Both the position numbers and the translations under genes were made by a program. DNA of 13,795 bases from Saprospiraceae bacterium (GTDB lineage: Bacteria > Bacteroidota > Bacteroidia > Chitinophagales > Saprospiraceae): positions 1 through 13,795 of the forward strand of contig SLDF01000117.1 of assembly GCA_007125435.1 (NCBI GenBank). Reading direction: 5' to 3'. The notes under the pieces are model-generated. The model made no database searches. It was not told where the DNA came from and saw only the letters and a program-made list of their open reading frames with translations. This document shows, one piece after another, positions 13,792 through 13,795 of the stretch. How positions within the stretch are numbered: the stretch's first letter is position 1; each line of letters opens with the position of its first letter.

Positions 13792-13795
13792 CAGA

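Noticed and set aside
13600..13795. CRISPR array suggested by repeated cores at regular spacing
   Set aside because: The cores are only about 20 bases, spacing is nearly 80 bases, the intervening DNA is uniformly AT-rich, and no cas genes are present.

Overview
The window looks like chromosomal DNA of a free-living Bacteroidota, probably near Saprospiria/Cytophagia. The evidence is a PorQ-type component of the type IX secretion system, a DUF5723-like outer-membrane protein, a DUF3109 protein, a mitochondrial-type citrate synthase, and several Bacteroidota-style -7 promoter boxes (TAnnTTTG). Shine-Dalgarno sequences are mostly weak. Taxonomy is inferred from gene content only.

Layout. (1) 1-2562, plus strand: dapD (lysine/peptidoglycan precursor synthesis) followed 11 bases later by a membrane-anchored SGNH/GDSL hydrolase, probably one transcript. 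(2) 2724-3185, plus: a small secreted protein of unknown function. It converges with (3) 3193-6032, minus: a lipoprotein gene and a DUF5723-like beta-barrel gene overlapping by 4 bases (ATGA), a likely translationally coupled envelope pair. (4) 6033-6575: no gene. It holds promoter-like boxes, a 14-bp palindrome and a GC-rich hairpin-forming patch. (5) 6576-7376, minus: gcvH followed by a VanZ-like membrane protein with a probable TTG start. (6) 7517-8821, minus: citrate synthase with its own strong intrinsic terminator. (7) 8822-9119: a symmetric divergent promoter region between citrate synthase and (8) 9120-9713, plus: a cysteine-rich DUF3109 protein. (9) 9900-12008, plus: a membrane-anchored PpiD/SurA-like peptidyl-prolyl isomerase with a near-consensus promoter and a perfect intrinsic terminator. 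(10) 12148-12324: a MITE-like imperfect palindrome. (11) 12398-13459, plus: porQ. (12) 13460-13795: no gene, only GC-rich intergenic repeats and hairpins.

Functionally this is mostly core metabolism (dapD, gcvH, citrate synthase) mixed with cell-envelope genes (SGNH hydrolase, lipoprotein plus barrel, PpiD-like foldase, PorQ). I see no defence island, prophage, CRISPR array, IS transposase or biosynthetic cluster. The most unusual material is non-coding: a dispersed palindromic repeat family with one complete ~177-bp copy and two solo end copies, a triple hairpin motif at the right edge, and a GC-rich structured patch near 6.3-6.4 kb. The least characterised coding unit is the lipoprotein/barrel pair. 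I do not see clear evidence for a new multi-gene system.
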